Below are positions 20,642-31,210 of a stretch of 64,000 nt of DNA, one piece after another. Each line of letters opens with the position of its first letter. Position 1 is the stretch's first letter. Under the pieces are notes generated by a model. The model did not search any database, was not told the DNA's origin, and saw only the letters and a list, made by a program, of their open reading frames with translations. Origin of the DNA: Methanobacteriaceae archaeon (GTDB lineage Archaea; Methanobacteriota; Methanobacteria; Methanobacteriales; Methanobacteriaceae); contig JAUSNX010000001.1 of NCBI GenBank assembly GCA_030656015.1, positions 434,001 to 498,000 on the forward strand. Direction: 5' to 3'. Made by a program: the position numbers and the translations under genes.

Positions 20642-21433
20642 TCACAAAATGTTAATAATCTTGTCCGCTTTTTCTGATAAAACGTCACAAGCTTTGATTA
20701 AAACCTCTTCCGGAGGTGTTGAACCGTCAGTTTCGATCGTGAAAATGAATTTCTGGTCATCAAAACCGATATTTATTCTTCGAGCTTCACATGCTCGGAA
20801 ACAACTCTTACACATGGAACAGTTCTCTAAATCAACTACTTTGACTTCTTTAGCCTTTTCATCGAATTCAAGAACTCCTCTAGGGCAGACATCGGCACAT
20901 TTTTGACATCCCTCGCAACCTTCACCAATAGTTATTTGAGGATAGAATTTATAGGCACAAGCAGTGGTTGGTTCCCACTTAGCATGTTCCATTCCAATCC
21001 CTAATCGGGCAGTTGCTTCTAATTCAACTTCATCGTCGTCTTTGAGTTTCAGAAGAGGTATAGTATCATAAACTGGTTTTATTCTTGAGTCTTCTGAAGA
21101 TAAGTCTTTGGAATAAACAACTCCAGGTCCTTTTTTCTTTAGAACCAGAGAAACACTGCACTTAGAGCAGTAATCCTCACAGTCACATTCTTCAGGTAAT
21201 ACCAGACCTTCAATAGATTCAGAATCAGACACCAAAGGTGTTAATCCTAATCTATGGGCTAGAACCTCGTCGAACATGGCGGAGTCATTTTTAATAATGT
21301 GTACGTCGTCAATTGCCATTTTAGGAACTTCCATCATGCACACTCTACGAATGGCATTGACAAAAGACAAATCCGCACCGTTGATCGTGAAAACGAGTTC
21401 ATTCTCATTCTTCTTTTTGACTTCAATCTCCAT
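20642..21433 (-). CDS. rpoD: DNA-directed RNA polymerase subunit D with ferredoxin domain
   Basis: A 263-residue subunit D (Rpb3/alpha homologue). The dimerisation domain is split by an insert that contains a ferredoxin-like region with two four-cysteine motifs, [12 protein letters not shown] and [12 protein letters not shown], so two 4Fe-4S clusters are expected. A further [10 protein letters not shown] cluster lies earlier. The ATG at 21433 starts [11 protein letters not shown] immediately after the S11 stop; the longer upstream form overlaps S11 and is not supported. Confidence 0.95.
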   Translation of the reverse strand: MEIEVKKKNENELVFTINGADLSFVNAIRRVCMMEVPKMAIDDVHIIKNDSAMFDEVLAHRLGLTPLVSDSESIEGLVLPEECDCEDYCSKCSVSLVLKKKGPGVVYSKDLSSEDSRIKPVYDTIPLLKLKDDDEVELEATARLGIGMEHAKWEPTTACAYKFYPQITIGEGCEGCQKCADVCPRGVLEFDEKAKEVKVVDLENCSMCKSCFRACEARRINIGFDDQKFIFTIETDGSTPPEEVLIKACDVLSEKADKIINIL

Positions 21434-21434
21434 A

Positions 21435-21827
21435 TTAGACCCTTCTTCCTCTCTTACCTCCAGGCCTTCCGGTACCATCGTGAGGTATGGGAGTTACATC
21501 TTCAATTTTACCTATTCGTATTCCTGCTCTGGCTAAAGCCCTTATTGTAGCTTGAGCACCAGGACCTGGAGTTCGAGGACCGTTTCCGCCTGGAGCACGT
21601 ACTTTAATGTGCAGTCCTACAATTCCTTTTTCTTTAGCATCGTCAGCAGCTCTTGTGGCAGCTTCCATAGCAGCGAAAGGAGATGATTCCTGTCTGTCAG
21701 CTCTTACAACTTTTCCACCAGACCATTGAGTAATGGTCTCGGCTCCAGTAACATCAGTAATGGTTATTATTGTATTGTTAAATGATGAGTAAATATTAGC
21801 AATACCCCATTTTTCTTTTTCAGCCAT
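21435..21827 (-). CDS. rps11: 30S ribosomal protein S11
   Basis: A 130-residue S11 with the central [17 protein letters not shown] segment and the C-terminal [17 protein letters not shown] motif. It is one base before rpoD and 11 bases after S4. Confidence 0.97.
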   Translation of the reverse strand: MAEKEKWGIANIYSSFNNTIITITDVTGAETITQWSGGKVVRADRQESSPFAAMEAATRAADDAKEKGIVGLHIKVRAPGGNGPRTPGPGAQATIRALARAGIRIGKIEDVTPIPHDGTGRPGGKRGRRV

Positions 21828-21838
21828 TATAACGCCTC

Positions 21839-22375
21839 TTAATTATTTTTTTCCTCAGCAGGTTTATTTTCTTGCTTGGTTTGGAATTGTTTGGCCACTG
21901 GGGATGAAGCATAATAACCTATATTATCTTCTTCGCCTCTTTTTACCATATAACTTGGTGAATCAATCTTCTTACCATTTAAGGCAATGTGTCCGTGGAC
22001 AACAAAGATTCTGGCCTCTTTAGCAGTTCTAGATAGACCTTTTTGGTGAACCATAGTTTGTAATCTTCTTCGAAGAACATCTTCTACAGTCAGATCCAAA
22101 ACGTTGTCTAGGTGAGCATTTTCTCCTAACATTCCAAATCGGATTAAGTGTCCTAATAACTGTTCTCTTTCCCCTTCAGTGTGTTCAGTAGAAAGACCCA
22201 GTAAGTACCTAGCGTCCCTTCTGTATCTCCGCACCATAGTTTCGGCTTTCCAAATTTCTTTCTTATTTCTTAAGCCATATTTGGTTGCCAGCTTATTTTC
22301 TTCCTTAATCCTTTCAGCATTCCATGGGTGAGGAGGAGTATCGTACTTTTTCCTTGCTTTTCGTGGATGTCCCAT
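21839..22375 (-). CDS. rps4: 30S ribosomal protein S4
   Basis: A 178-residue archaeal S4 with an N-terminal rRNA-binding part and an S4 domain ([20 protein letters not shown]). The C-terminal 15 or so residues are acidic and charged. It initiates 16S folding. It lies between S13 and S11. Confidence 0.97.
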   Translation of the reverse strand: MGHPRKARKKYDTPPHPWNAERIKEENKLATKYGLRNKKEIWKAETMVRRYRRDARYLLGLSTEHTEGEREQLLGHLIRFGMLGENAHLDNVLDLTVEDVLRRRLQTMVHQKGLSRTAKEARIFVVHGHIALNGKKIDSPSYMVKRGEEDNIGYYASSPVAKQFQTKQENKPAEEKNN

Positions 22376-22421
22376 AACTATATCTCCTTAATAGTTTTAT
22401 TTGACAATGATCTTAATAGAT

Positions 22422-22877
22422 CTATTGCCTTCCTCTCCTTCTTCTTACACCAACAGATGAACCTTTTCTGAATGTAGATTTGGTCCTTTGTCCTCTGACT
22501 GGTAAACCAACTTCGTGTCTTCTTCCTTTGTAACTTCGAGTTTTCTTCATTCTGTTTAAGTCATCTCGAAGAATCATTACAAGATCAGATTCAATTAAAT
22601 GTTTAGTTTCACCAGTTACGTAATCTTTACGGCGGTTTAACATCCATTCAGGGACATCATATTTTTGAGGGTCTTTTAGTGCTTCCTCAATTTTTAAAAC
22701 ATCTTCATCAGAAAGATATCCCATTTTTTGATCAAGGTCAAAGCCCATTGCAATACTGATTGCTCGGGATAATGCATTCCCAACACCTTTAATACCAGTT
22801 AAAGCGTTTTCTATGGTTTTATTACCGTTTACATCTCTTCGGGCAATACGAACCATATGATTAAAATCATCTTCCAT
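22422..22877 (-). CDS. rps13: 30S ribosomal protein S13
   Basis: A 151-residue S13 of the small-subunit head, recognised from [13 protein letters not shown], the helix-two-turn-helix [11 protein letters not shown] and the basic C-terminus. The ATG at 22877 is 8 bases behind GGAGGTT; an in-frame extension of 18 residues lacks a binding site. It is the first gene of the alpha-like cluster, with tRNA-Ser about 170 bases upstream. Confidence 0.96.
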   Translation of the reverse strand: MEDDFNHMVRIARRDVNGNKTIENALTGIKGVGNALSRAISIAMGFDLDQKMGYLSDEDVLKIEEALKDPQKYDVPEWMLNRRKDYVTGETKHLIESDLVMILRDDLNRMKKTRSYKGRRHEVGLPVRGQRTKSTFRKGSSVGVRRRRGRQ

Positions 22878-23044
22878 TTTATTTAACCTCCAAATATAGA
22901 GCGAATTCGCAACGGGAAAGTGCAAATTCAAGACATTAACTAATGTCTGTTTTTTTCAAATTCATGTGTCAATTTATTTAACGTGCAAAATATTGTCATA
23001 GGGGCAAGTCTTAAAAATACTTTAAAACTTGCTATATACCAATA

Positions 23045-23131
<87 letters not shown>

Positions 23132-23453
23132 CTGTGAGAATATGGGCTAAATAACCTATAATTACTACAACATTTAAACCGTTTTATAACTAGTAAAAAA
23201 ATATATCATTCTTTTATAGTTTATAGTTTTTGGTATTCAACTCATTAAGAGAGCTATAAAATTTTATATTTATAGTTTTAGACTCTGGTATTCAACTCAG
23301 GATAGAGCTATAAAAAATAGCATTTCCATTAATGAATTAATATATTATAGATAAATTATTTTAAATTTATTTATCGAGTTTAGAAAACTTTGAGTATTAA
23401 ATTCAATTAAAATTCTTGATAAAACAATGAGAATTAATATTTTATTTCATTAC
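23132..23453. repeat. Intergenic region with two copies of a hairpin-forming repeat
   Basis: Between cbf5 and tRNA-Ser, 23221-23261 and 23270-23315 each begin TTATAGTTTT, share GGTATTCAACTCA in the middle and end GAGCTATAAAA. The TTATAG and CTATAA ends of each copy are complementary, so each can form a weak stem. They may act as 3' structures of the cbf5 transcript. The rest of the gap is plain AT-rich DNA. Confidence 0.7.
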
Positions 23454-24416
23454 TCATTTCCATAGTCTAGGATATGTTTCAGGTTCCATAAAAACCTTTT
23501 TTACATCAATCATTATGCCTGTATCAGATTCTATTATTTCCTCTGCAGTTTCTAAACTTTCTCCTGAAGCTACGAGTTCTCCTTTAAGAGTTTGAATTGC
23601 TACAGTAGTTCCTTTTTTTATATCTGCATTAAGACTCAAAATACCGCCAGAAGCTAATTTAGCTCCGTGACAAATAGCATCAACCGCTGAATCTCGAATA
23701 ATAACCTTAGGAAGATGATCCGCTGCTTTTTCCATAGGCAAAATACATTTTCTAATTAAAGATTCATCATTATCTTCTTTCCAGTAATGATAAGCATCAG
23801 TAAGATCATGTAATGTGGTGAGTGTTTCATCCTCAACAAAAGATCCAGCTCTAGTTCTTCTCAATTCTGCCATGTGGGCGCCTATTCCTAGGGCTTCACC
23901 AATATCGTGACAGTATTTACGTATGTAAGTTCCAGCCTCACATCCAATCTTAAAAAGAACATCTTGACCATCAATTTCAAGAATATCTGCATAATAAACA
24001 GTTCTAACCCTTAATTCTCGCTTAACCGCAGATTTTAAGGGAGGAGTTTGGAAAATTTTACCTTGGAATTCATCAAATATCTCTCTAATTTGCTCCTCAT
24101 CAATCTCCCTGTGAAGTCGAATTAGACAGACATACTCTTTTCCAGCCGCCAGTAATAATTGTATTACTCTAGTCGCATTATTTATCCCAATAGGTAGAAT
24201 ACCTGTAACCTTAGGATCTAAAGTCCCACCATGTCCAGTCTTTTGAGCATTAAGAATTATGCGTACCCATGAATCAATTTCATGAGAAGTAGGTCCAGAC
24301 GGTTTGTCCAGGTTGATAATTCCTTTTCGCAAATGATCTTCTATGGGACGAGATTCAGGCCAGCATCCATAATCAGGATTAGTTTCACTTTCGGCCTTTA
24401 TAAGAAAATTTTCCAT
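23454..24416 (-). CDS. cbf5: tRNA/rRNA pseudouridine synthase Cbf5
   Basis: A 320-residue TruB-family enzyme, the catalytic subunit of archaeal H/ACA ribonucleoproteins. The catalytic aspartate is in HGGTLDPKVTGILP; a PUA domain fills about residues 230-310. The ATG at 24416 gives MENFLIKAE, matching the family's N-terminus, and follows AAGGTTATTC; the upstream in-frame ATG at 24461 is less likely. Confidence 0.95.
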   Translation of the reverse strand: MENFLIKAESETNPDYGCWPESRPIEDHLRKGIINLDKPSGPTSHEIDSWVRIILNAQKTGHGGTLDPKVTGILPIGINNATRVIQLLLAAGKEYVCLIRLHREIDEEQIREIFDEFQGKIFQTPPLKSAVKRELRVRTVYYADILEIDGQDVLFKIGCEAGTYIRKYCHDIGEALGIGAHMAELRRTRAGSFVEDETLTTLHDLTDAYHYWKEDNDESLIRKCILPMEKAADHLPKVIIRDSAVDAICHGAKLASGGILSLNADIKKGTTVAIQTLKGELVASGESLETAEEIIESDTGIMIDVKKVFMEPETYPRLWK

Positions 24417-24592
24417 TTGAATAACCTTAAGAGATAACCTTAAGAGGCGTTGATCTAGCATAAAATGAGTCAGCTATTATGTTTTTTATTTGTTTTGGAA
24501 TAAATTAATTATAAAAATATCTAAATCATAATTAACTTCAATTAAAACAGAATATCCCTCAACTAAACATATATCAACGCCAAAAAGATCAT

Positions 24593-24820
24593 TTATTCGA
24601 GAGCTTCTAGCTCTTTTTTGATCTCTTCAGGATCTTCTGATTTAATTTCTAATACTTGGTCTACCGGTTCCAAGTGTTGTATGTTGCATCTGCGGTTTTT
24701 TACAGAAACTCCTACAACTTCTACGAATTTTTCATCAACTATTTCTACAACTACACATTTTTCGCCGGCTTCTCTGCCTGCTGTTTTAATACATACTCTT
24801 CCTACTTCTATTGCTGGCAT
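24593..24820 (-). CDS. rpl14e: 50S ribosomal protein L14e
   Basis: A 75-residue L14e with a KOW-like beta barrel starting PAIEVGRVCIKTAGREAG. It follows cytidylate kinase by one base and precedes cbf5, the conserved archaeal order L34e-cmk-L14e-cbf5. Confidence 0.95.
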   Translation of the reverse strand: MPAIEVGRVCIKTAGREAGEKCVVVEIVDEKFVEVVGVSVKNRRCNIQHLEPVDQVLEIKSEDPEEIKKELEALE

Positions 24821-24821
24821 A

Positions 24822-25340
24822 TTAAATCACCTTTGTAACTTTTGCTATTATCTCGGCGACGCTATTAGCTTGAAAACTATTAGTATTCAAGATTAGATCA
24901 TACACGTCTAAATTGTTAATGTCAATATTATGAATCTCTTCATATCTTAGAGCTTCACTATCTTCACGTATTTGAATTTCTTTCTTAACGACTTCAACCG
25001 GTTTGGATTCCCTTTGACTAATTCTTTCAGAACGCACATCAAAAGGAGCTATCATCCATACCTTTAAATCAGCATCCACAAAGTATGCAGAAAGTCTTCC
25101 TTCAACAATTAGATTTTTTGACTTTTTAGCCAATTTAGCCTGTCTATGATCAATTTCAGTGTCAATATTTATGTCATCTTCGGCAAGTTTACTGAATTCC
25201 AATACATCCATTCCCTTTTCAGCTGCCATCTGCCGGAAAATATCTCCTGCAGAGACAAAAGGAATGTCTAAATTTTCAGACAGTATTTTAGCAGCAGTGG
25301 TTGTACCAGTGCCTGCTAAACCACCGATTGTTATGATCAT
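24822..25340 (-). CDS. cmk: Cytidylate kinase, archaeal type
   Basis: A 172-residue nucleoside monophosphate kinase with the P-loop GGLAGTGTTT at about 6-15 and the EGRLSAYF segment. It phosphorylates CMP and dCMP. The ATG at 25340 shares one base with the L34e stop. Its position among translation genes is conserved across archaea. Confidence 0.95.
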   Translation of the reverse strand: MIITIGGLAGTGTTTAAKILSENLDIPFVSAGDIFRQMAAEKGMDVLEFSKLAEDDINIDTEIDHRQAKLAKKSKNLIVEGRLSAYFVDADLKVWMIAPFDVRSERISQRESKPVEVVKKEIQIREDSEALRYEEIHNIDINNLDVYDLILNTNSFQANSVAEIIAKVTKVI

Positions 25341-25606
25341 TAGGACCTTGCCTCTGTTTTAAAGAGTTTACGGGAACATTCAGAACATAAATATCCACCG
25401 TAAGGTCGGTTAGGTCGCTTTTTAGTCTTAGCTAATTTTTTTATCTCATATGGTCGTCCTCGAGGGACACCATGGAGTAATTTCCCACACTCACCACAAA
25501 CGTGCTTGCTGGGTTTTTTCTTTTTGTATCTTAAAACTGTTTTTCCACCAGGAGTCCTTTTAAAGGTCCTCTTGTATGATCTGGATCTAAATCTATTTGC
25601 TGGCAT
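25340..25606 (-). CDS. rpl34e: 50S ribosomal protein L34e
   Basis: An 88-residue basic protein with zinc-ribbon cysteines in [10 protein letters not shown] and CSECSRK. The N-terminal [19 protein letters not shown] is typical of L34e. Confidence 0.96.
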   Translation of the reverse strand: MPANRFRSRSYKRTFKRTPGGKTVLRYKKKKPSKHVCGECGKLLHGVPRGRPYEIKKLAKTKKRPNRPYGGYLCSECSRKLFKTEARS

Positions 25607-25724
25607 TTAATCTCTCCTAAATTTAATTTATCATATGAAAATATAATTATGAATAATATTTCAGATTTAATAATAAATTTAAATTAAAAAATTATTAATT
25701 AAATATAAAATATTTCATTGGAAA

Positions 25725-26291
25725 TTACATTCCTCCTTTTAAGCCCATGAGCTTACGGAACAATTGGGACATGGCAAATGAACATAGAATATACCATCCT
25801 AACCACTCAATGGCACCCACCGGAGTAGTGGCTGCTGTTTTATAAAACATATGCCAAAGAGGGACTAAAAGCACATAATATGCTATTTGAGGAAGCATTA
25901 CTACAGTATGTGAAATTTGGGGCTGTTGAGACATCCAATAAAACACTATAAGAATCGGTAACATGGTAACTAGCATAGGTTTAAAGGACATGATCATCAT
26001 GTCTTTTTGTTTTCCCATCATTTCCATCTGTTGCTTTTGCATTTTTTCCATGGATTTAGAGTCACCAGATTTCTGAACTTCCCTCATTTCCTGCTGGAAT
26101 TCCTGCATTTCTTTTTTTATAGATTCTAATTTATCTTGATCCACTAATAATTTATTAGCTAATGTAATAACAAAAGCTACTAATGTAGAAATCAAGAAAA
26201 TTGTGAATATAGGATTGTTCGGATTAGGATCCATCGCAATGATTGGTCCAAAAATCGCATCCAACGGCCCATAAATTATTTCAAACACCAT
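25725..26291 (-). CDS. EMC3/TMCO1 family membrane protein (DUF106)
   Basis: A 188-residue protein of the DUF106 family, the archaeal branch of the YidC/Oxa1/EMC3/TMCO1 insertases. One transmembrane helix lies at about 28-50, followed by a charged coiled coil rich in Lys, Glu, Gln and Met (about 52-98), then two further helices at about 103-122 and 126-148 and a hydrophobic C-terminus. It is predicted to help insert membrane proteins. Its neighbours are adenylate kinase and secY. Confidence 0.92.
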   Translation of the reverse strand: MVFEIIYGPLDAIFGPIIAMDPNPNNPIFTIFLISTLVAFVITLANKLLVDQDKLESIKKEMQEFQQEMREVQKSGDSKSMEKMQKQQMEMMGKQKDMMIMSFKPMLVTMLPILIVFYWMSQQPQISHTVVMLPQIAYYVLLVPLWHMFYKTAATTPVGAIEWLGWYILCSFAMSQLFRKLMGLKGGM

Positions 26292-26480
26292 TTTTATTTC
26301 CTCTTGTTAGAATCATGAATGAATTTTTCATATAATATTATTTTTATTTAATTATAATCAATTATAGAATTAATAATTGATTAAAATATAAATAAAATTA
26401 CATTTAATGAAGCTATTAACATGATTCATTTGAAATCAAGTAATTTTACAGTAATTGCAATTTGAATCAGCTTAATAAGT

Positions 26481-27038
26481 TTATTTTAAAGTTTCCACTA
26501 TATCTGCAACTGAATTATCAAGTTGGTCATTATGGTTTTCAATTATTTTCACTGTTGCACCAGTAAGGGCAGCATATGCCATGGAAACGGATCTATTCAT
26601 TTCTTGATGAAGATTTATGTCCTTCAACATTTCCATGTCTCGTGTACGAGTAGTATCACTAATCCTTCTTAGTAAAATCTCGTCGGCATCTGCTTCTATT
26701 AACACGAAAATATCTGGTTGGAGCTCTTCTAAAACCCATTTTGGAAGTCCCGGCAAAAAACCAGCAGGTGTTTTAATAGTACAATGCGTATCCACGATTA
26801 TGTTATTTAGCTTTGACCTTTCTTTTATACTTTTTGCTGCACTTTTTTGAATTTCTTTTTGGACATCAGAAGAAAGCAATCTCAATTCATCTCTATCTTC
26901 CACAATCCCCTTTTCCTGAGCAATCTGTAGCATTGCATCCCCATAATTAACATTTATATAATCAAGGTTTTCCAATGCATGGTCTAAAACCGTCGTACTT
27001 CCAGATCCAGGAATTCCTGCAATAACAACTACTTTCAT
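26481..27038 (-). CDS. adkA: Adenylate kinase, archaeal AdkA type
   Basis: A 185-residue archaeal-type adenylate kinase with the P-loop GIPGSGSTT at 8-16, converting AMP and ATP to two ADP. The start VVVIAGIPG is characteristic. It lies about 30 bases after secY, as in many archaea. Confidence 0.94.
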   Translation of the reverse strand: MKVVVIAGIPGSGSTTVLDHALENLDYINVNYGDAMLQIAQEKGIVEDRDELRLLSSDVQKEIQKSAAKSIKERSKLNNIIVDTHCTIKTPAGFLPGLPKWVLEELQPDIFVLIEADADEILLRRISDTTRTRDMEMLKDINLHQEMNRSVSMAYAALTGATVKIIENHNDQLDNSVADIVETLK

Positions 27039-27070
27039 TTTACTAACTCCTAAAGTTAACTCAGAAAAGA

Positions 27071-28414
27071 TTAGTCTCCTAAGAATTTTCTTAACATAGG
27101 GTGCATATCCATGAGTTGTTCCTGAGCAATCTCTTCATACAGCCGGTAAACAATTCCCACAGTAAGTAGCACACCAGTACCTCCACCTAAAGCTCCAGTA
27201 AGGTCTGCTCCAAAAGCAAGAAGACCTACAAATGCACCACCCAGTACAGTTATAGCTGGTATGTATTTCTGTAAAATCTTTTCAAACTGCCTTCTACTGC
27301 TTCTAAAGCCAGGAATCTGCATTCCCATTTGATGAAGTTGTTTAGCAACGGCTTTAGGTCCGATATTACTTAATTCCACCCAAAGTACTGCAAACAATAT
27401 ACACATTGCTATAAACACTACGCCATAAACTAAAACATGTAAAGGCTCGGTTATTAACATATCCAAACTACGTGGAGGAGTTAATAAATAAGCCAGACCA
27501 CTGACAGCTTGTCCATTGGATATAGTTCCTAAAATAGGGTATCCAATTTTCTGGAAAATGTTGGCAAATAGCTGCACATTGAGTAGTAATGCACTAGCCA
27601 AAATAACCGGCATATTACTAGCATATATAAATCTTAAAGGGTATTTTCCTCTGGCTCCCTTAACTCTACCAGAAGATAGTGGGATTTCTATTCTCATACT
27701 TTCCGCATATACTACTACCAAAAATACTATAATAACTGCAAATACTGGAAGTAAATAGTCAAATGACGGAGACCCAGTGGTTAATGAGTATATAAATGCA
27801 GGTATTTTTCCCGCAGGAACACCAGGTTGAGTTGGTGAAGAAAGTACATTGAAAGATCCCACAATAATTTCTTGAGATACACTTGCTGCAATGAAAAGAC
27901 CAACACCACTTCCAAATCCCCATTTAGAAACAACCTCATCCAGAAAGATTATTAAAATCCCTCCAATTGTCATTTGCAATATGAGAATCCAGAAAAATGA
28001 GGGGCTTGTAGCTGCTACTGCTCCGGTTAATACCATTACTATAGCTTCGAAAAGTGTAAATATGATAGCCAGGAGTTTTTGAGCTCCTTGAAACAAAGCC
28101 TTATCTTCATGCTTGGAAAGATCCAGATTTAAAATCTTACCACCCACCAGCAACTGCAACACAATAGATGCAGATACAATAGGACCTATACCCAGAGTCA
28201 GAATGGATCCAAAACTACCTGCCATAACCGCTCTTAATTGAGCAAATTGATCCACAGCAATGGGGCTTAGCCCATATAAAGGAATCTGACAAAGTATAAA
28301 ATATAATACTACTATTATTGCTGTCCATTTAAGTTTTTCCTTAAATGAAATGCGGTGTTCTGGGTTTTTTACTTGTGGTAAAATAGAAAAAATCGGCTGT
28401 AGTTTCTCTATCAA
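27071..28414 (-). CDS. secY: Preprotein translocase subunit SecY
   Basis: A 447-residue channel protein with ten transmembrane helices, the central pore of the Sec translocon. The plug region and the cytoplasmic loops (for example SSGRVKGARGKYPLRFIYAS) are typical. The start is a TTG at 28414 with AAGGAG about 9 bases upstream. It lies directly downstream of L15, the conserved end of the spc cluster. Confidence 0.96.
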   Translation of the reverse strand: MIEKLQPIFSILPQVKNPEHRISFKEKLKWTAIIVVLYFILCQIPLYGLSPIAVDQFAQLRAVMAGSFGSILTLGIGPIVSASIVLQLLVGGKILNLDLSKHEDKALFQGAQKLLAIIFTLFEAIVMVLTGAVAATSPSFFWILILQMTIGGILIIFLDEVVSKWGFGSGVGLFIAASVSQEIIVGSFNVLSSPTQPGVPAGKIPAFIYSLTTGSPSFDYLLPVFAVIIVFLVVVYAESMRIEIPLSSGRVKGARGKYPLRFIYASNMPVILASALLLNVQLFANIFQKIGYPILGTISNGQAVSGLAYLLTPPRSLDMLITEPLHVLVYGVVFIAMCILFAVLWVELSNIGPKAVAKQLHQMGMQIPGFRSSRRQFEKILQKYIPAITVLGGAFVGLLAFGADLTGALGGGTGVLLTVGIVYRLYEEIAQEQLMDMHPMLRKFLGD

Positions 28415-28462
28415 TTATTTCACTCCTTAATAAAAATTTTACTAAAAATAAATAATAAAAAA

Positions 28463-28900
28463 TTAGAGAGTTACTGATTCTCCACCAGCTTCCTGAATTT
28501 TCTTTTCAGCTAATCCAGAGAATTCCGGGGATTTTACTAAAAGAGCTTTAGTAATTTTTCCTTGACCTAATACTTTGTTGTATCCAAGATCAGTGACATC
28601 AATTACAATGACATCATTCTCTTTTTTGGCCAATCCTTGTTCAAGTAATTGCTCTGATTTTTCATCCAAGTAACTTAAATTTACAGGGATAACATCTTTT
28701 ACTGATTTTTGAGGTCTTTTGAAACCGTATTTTCCAAAGTGTTTTGGATCGTATTTAACAATCCAAGTCCAGCGGTGTTTGTGGCTTCCAGCCATACCTC
28801 TTCCACCACGGTGACCTGCTCCTCTTCGCTTCTTAGAACAGCCACCACCAATGGTTCGGGACCCTCTCATTTTGTTTATTTTCCGTTTAGTTCTAATCAT
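28463..28900 (-). CDS. rpl15: 50S ribosomal protein L15
   Basis: A 145-residue L15 with a glycine- and arginine-rich N-terminal extension (GGGCSKKRRGAGHRGGRG) and a globular C-terminal half. It precedes secY by 48 bases. Confidence 0.97.
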   Translation of the reverse strand: MIRTKRKINKMRGSRTIGGGCSKKRRGAGHRGGRGMAGSHKHRWTWIVKYDPKHFGKYGFKRPQKSVKDVIPVNLSYLDEKSEQLLEQGLAKKENDVIVIDVTDLGYNKVLGQGKITKALLVKSPEFSGLAEKKIQEAGGESVTL

Positions 28901-29040
28901 TTTAAAATTCTCCTGGAATTTAATTAAGCTGAAATTTTAATAATAAATATTAAACTAAAATTTTTGTAATAATAAAATATTTATAAAAATTTCTATTATA
29001 TCAGGATTTGGATTAATTGATTGAATATAATAAATTAGGA

Positions 29041-29499
29041 TTACACCATCTTTTTGATGAGTGTCCTAATTTCTTCTTTTCTGTACCCTAGACTTCCACC
29101 TTCTTGGAAAGCATTTTTAACGCCTTCGTATCCTTTTCTTGGAGGGTGTAATCTGAATACTTGCTTTATATTAGCATCCTCTAATGTTATTTCAGATTCG
29201 AGAACTGCCTTAGCAAATTCTTCAATAGAAGAATATTCAGTATTTTCCTTTATATATTCATCAGTGATTTTGTCTCCACCAGCAACTCGTCCTCTTTTTG
29301 TAATGAGTTGAGTTAAAGTTTCTAGATCAATTTCACCCCAAGTTATATAATCCTTAGATTTCAAGAGCATTCCCTTGTAACTTGGGTTTTCATTAATTAG
29401 AACGGCGTGATTAATCCTGGTGAGTCTTAACATATCCATGGTAGCTGCGATGTCTTTTTTGACACCGACCGTACCTCTTACCCTTACTACTGCTAGCAT
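29041..29499 (-). CDS. rpl30: 50S ribosomal protein L30
   Basis: A 152-residue archaeal L30 (uL30) with the ferredoxin-like core at the N-terminus ([17 protein letters not shown]) and the archaeal C-terminal part with [11 protein letters not shown]. It follows S5 by 21 bases; about 140 bases then separate it from L15. Confidence 0.97.
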   Translation of the reverse strand: MLAVVRVRGTVGVKKDIAATMDMLRLTRINHAVLINENPSYKGMLLKSKDYITWGEIDLETLTQLITKRGRVAGGDKITDEYIKENTEYSSIEEFAKAVLESEITLEDANIKQVFRLHPPRKGYEGVKNAFQEGGSLGYRKEEIRTLIKKMV

Positions 29500-29520
29500 A
29501 TTATCACCATTTAACTGTTA

Positions 29521-30165
29521 TTAGCTGGTACAAACACCCAGATTTTTTAAATCTTTTTTCTGGGCTTTGACTCTGCTCAACTGTTTTAATGCATCAAAGG
29601 TTGCACTGGCAAAGTTAACTGTAGTCTGGGTTTGACCACTGGTTTGGGACCATAGATCATCTATTCCAGCCAGTTTCATGATGGTTTTTCCAACATTTCC
29701 TATAGCCAGTCCTACTCCTCCAGGAGCAGGCATTATAGTAACCCTGACACTTCCGCTTTTTCCAGACACTTTGAATGGAACTGTGTGTTCTCTTCCACAA
29801 ACACAACCCCAGTCTCCACAGCCTCTTCTAACTTTGATTATGTTATATTTAGCGTCATCAACAGCTTTTCTGATAGCAGGTCCAACTTCTCTAGCTTTAC
29901 CTTGACCTAAGCCAACATAACCGTCTTTATTTCCGACAGCTACGATAACTCGGAAGTTAACTTTTCTTCCGGATTTATGCATCCTTTGAACCAAGTTAAC
30001 ATCCATAACTTCTTCTTCTAGATCTGGGAGAAGCTTATCTACGATTTCTAGCTCCATTATAGGAAGTCCTTTTTCAAATATCTCATCGATATCGGTAATT
30101 ACTCCTTCCTTAACTAAGCGTCCTAAATTAGTTTTAGGCTCCCACTCTTCTTTGTTATAGTTCAT
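29521..30165 (-). CDS. rps5: 30S ribosomal protein S5
   Basis: A 214-residue S5 with a double-stranded-RNA-binding fold around [20 protein letters not shown] and a C-terminal domain with [11 protein letters not shown]. It contributes to translational accuracy. It lies two bases after L18. Confidence 0.97.
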   Translation of the reverse strand: MNYNKEEWEPKTNLGRLVKEGVITDIDEIFEKGLPIMELEIVDKLLPDLEEEVMDVNLVQRMHKSGRKVNFRVIVAVGNKDGYVGLGQGKAREVGPAIRKAVDDAKYNIIKVRRGCGDWGCVCGREHTVPFKVSGKSGSVRVTIMPAPGGVGLAIGNVGKTIMKLAGIDDLWSQTSGQTQTTVNFASATFDALKQLSRVKAQKKDLKNLGVCTS

Positions 30166-30167
30166 GA

Positions 30168-30749
30168 TTATACCTCAGCCTCGTCAATCTTTTTCTTCAT
30201 ATCTTCAAAGTGATCAGGTAAATCAACTGGTGAAAGTCCTTTATCTAAATATTGGGAGAACTTTTTCTTGAGCTCTTCTTCATCTAAAGACTTAGCATAT
30301 TCTGCTACGTGTTCACCGGTTATTCTGCTCTCATCAGGGAGAATAGATTCTCCATGAGGAATATGTAAACCTGCATCAGATGCACCTTTAAGAGCTGCAA
30401 AAACTTTTGAGCCTTTAATTGCTGGTTTTAATCCAATATCTAAAACCGCTGCTTCAACATCATTACTTAAAGCTTTTTTAGCACATAAGTAACCTGTTAA
30501 ATAAGCCGCTGAAGTATTTTTAGTTCCAGCTAACCATCCTAATCTTTGTAGTTCTTTGGAATGAGCTGAAACAACAGTCTCATCACCAGATTCTGCCACA
30601 TTGATTATTTGAGCAATAACATGATTATTAGAAATTCTGACAACCAGTCTTGACTTGTCAAGATCGATTAATCTTAATCTGGCATGATAATCAGTTTTTC
30701 CTTCTCTTCTTCTTCTAAATGCTACTTTATATCTTGATCCGTGTGCCAA
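30168..30749 (-). CDS. rpl18: 50S ribosomal protein L18
   Basis: A 193-residue archaeal L18 (uL18), the 5S rRNA binder, with the basic N-terminal [19 protein letters not shown] and an archaeal C-terminal extension. It lies 11 bases after L19e. Confidence 0.97.
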   Translation of the reverse strand: MAHGSRYKVAFRRRREGKTDYHARLRLIDLDKSRLVVRISNNHVIAQIINVAESGDETVVSAHSKELQRLGWLAGTKNTSAAYLTGYLCAKKALSNDVEAAVLDIGLKPAIKGSKVFAALKGASDAGLHIPHGESILPDESRITGEHVAEYAKSLDEEELKKKFSQYLDKGLSPVDLPDHFEDMKKKIDEAEV

Positions 30750-30760
30750 CTTAATTCCTC

Positions 30761-31210
30761 CTACTTCCTGAGCAAGTCATGATCCCGGGCATAGGTTTTC
30801 ATGTAAGATTTACTTCTGAAGGCACCGCCCTTTGCCATTCTGTAGAGTTTACGATACGTAGTAGTATTAATTTCCCGGTCGTCTCTCATCTGTTTAAGGT
30901 CCTTTCTCAAGGCCCTTATGGTAGTCATCCAAGCTTCTTTCTTGGGTCTTCGAGCACCTTTTGCTCCTTTTATACTACCTCTACCTTTTCTTCTTCCCTT
31001 GCTTTTTTGCTGGGCTATTTTCTTTGACCTGTAACTGCTTATACCCTGTTGAGGTTTAGCCCTAATTACCTTGTTGTCTATTAGCTGCTTCACGCTTTCC
31101 CTGGTTATGGCCCGTGAAACTTCTTCTATTTGTTCAGGATCAATCCATACACGATTTACCCCTACTTTCAGGATATCTGCAGCTAATCTTTTCTGAGTAG
31201 TAAGATTCAT
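30761..31210 (-). CDS. rpl19e: 50S ribosomal protein L19e
   Basis: A 149-residue, strongly basic L19e starting MNLTTQKRLAADILKVG, with long helices and the KSKGRRKGRGSIKGAKGA loop. It is separated from L32e by 395 bases, whereas these two genes are normally adjacent in archaeal spc clusters. Confidence 0.97.
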   Translation of the reverse strand: MNLTTQKRLAADILKVGVNRVWIDPEQIEEVSRAITRESVKQLIDNKVIRAKPQQGISSYRSKKIAQQKSKGRRKGRGSIKGAKGARRPKKEAWMTTIRALRKDLKQMRDDREINTTTYRKLYRMAKGGAFRSKSYMKTYARDHDLLRK

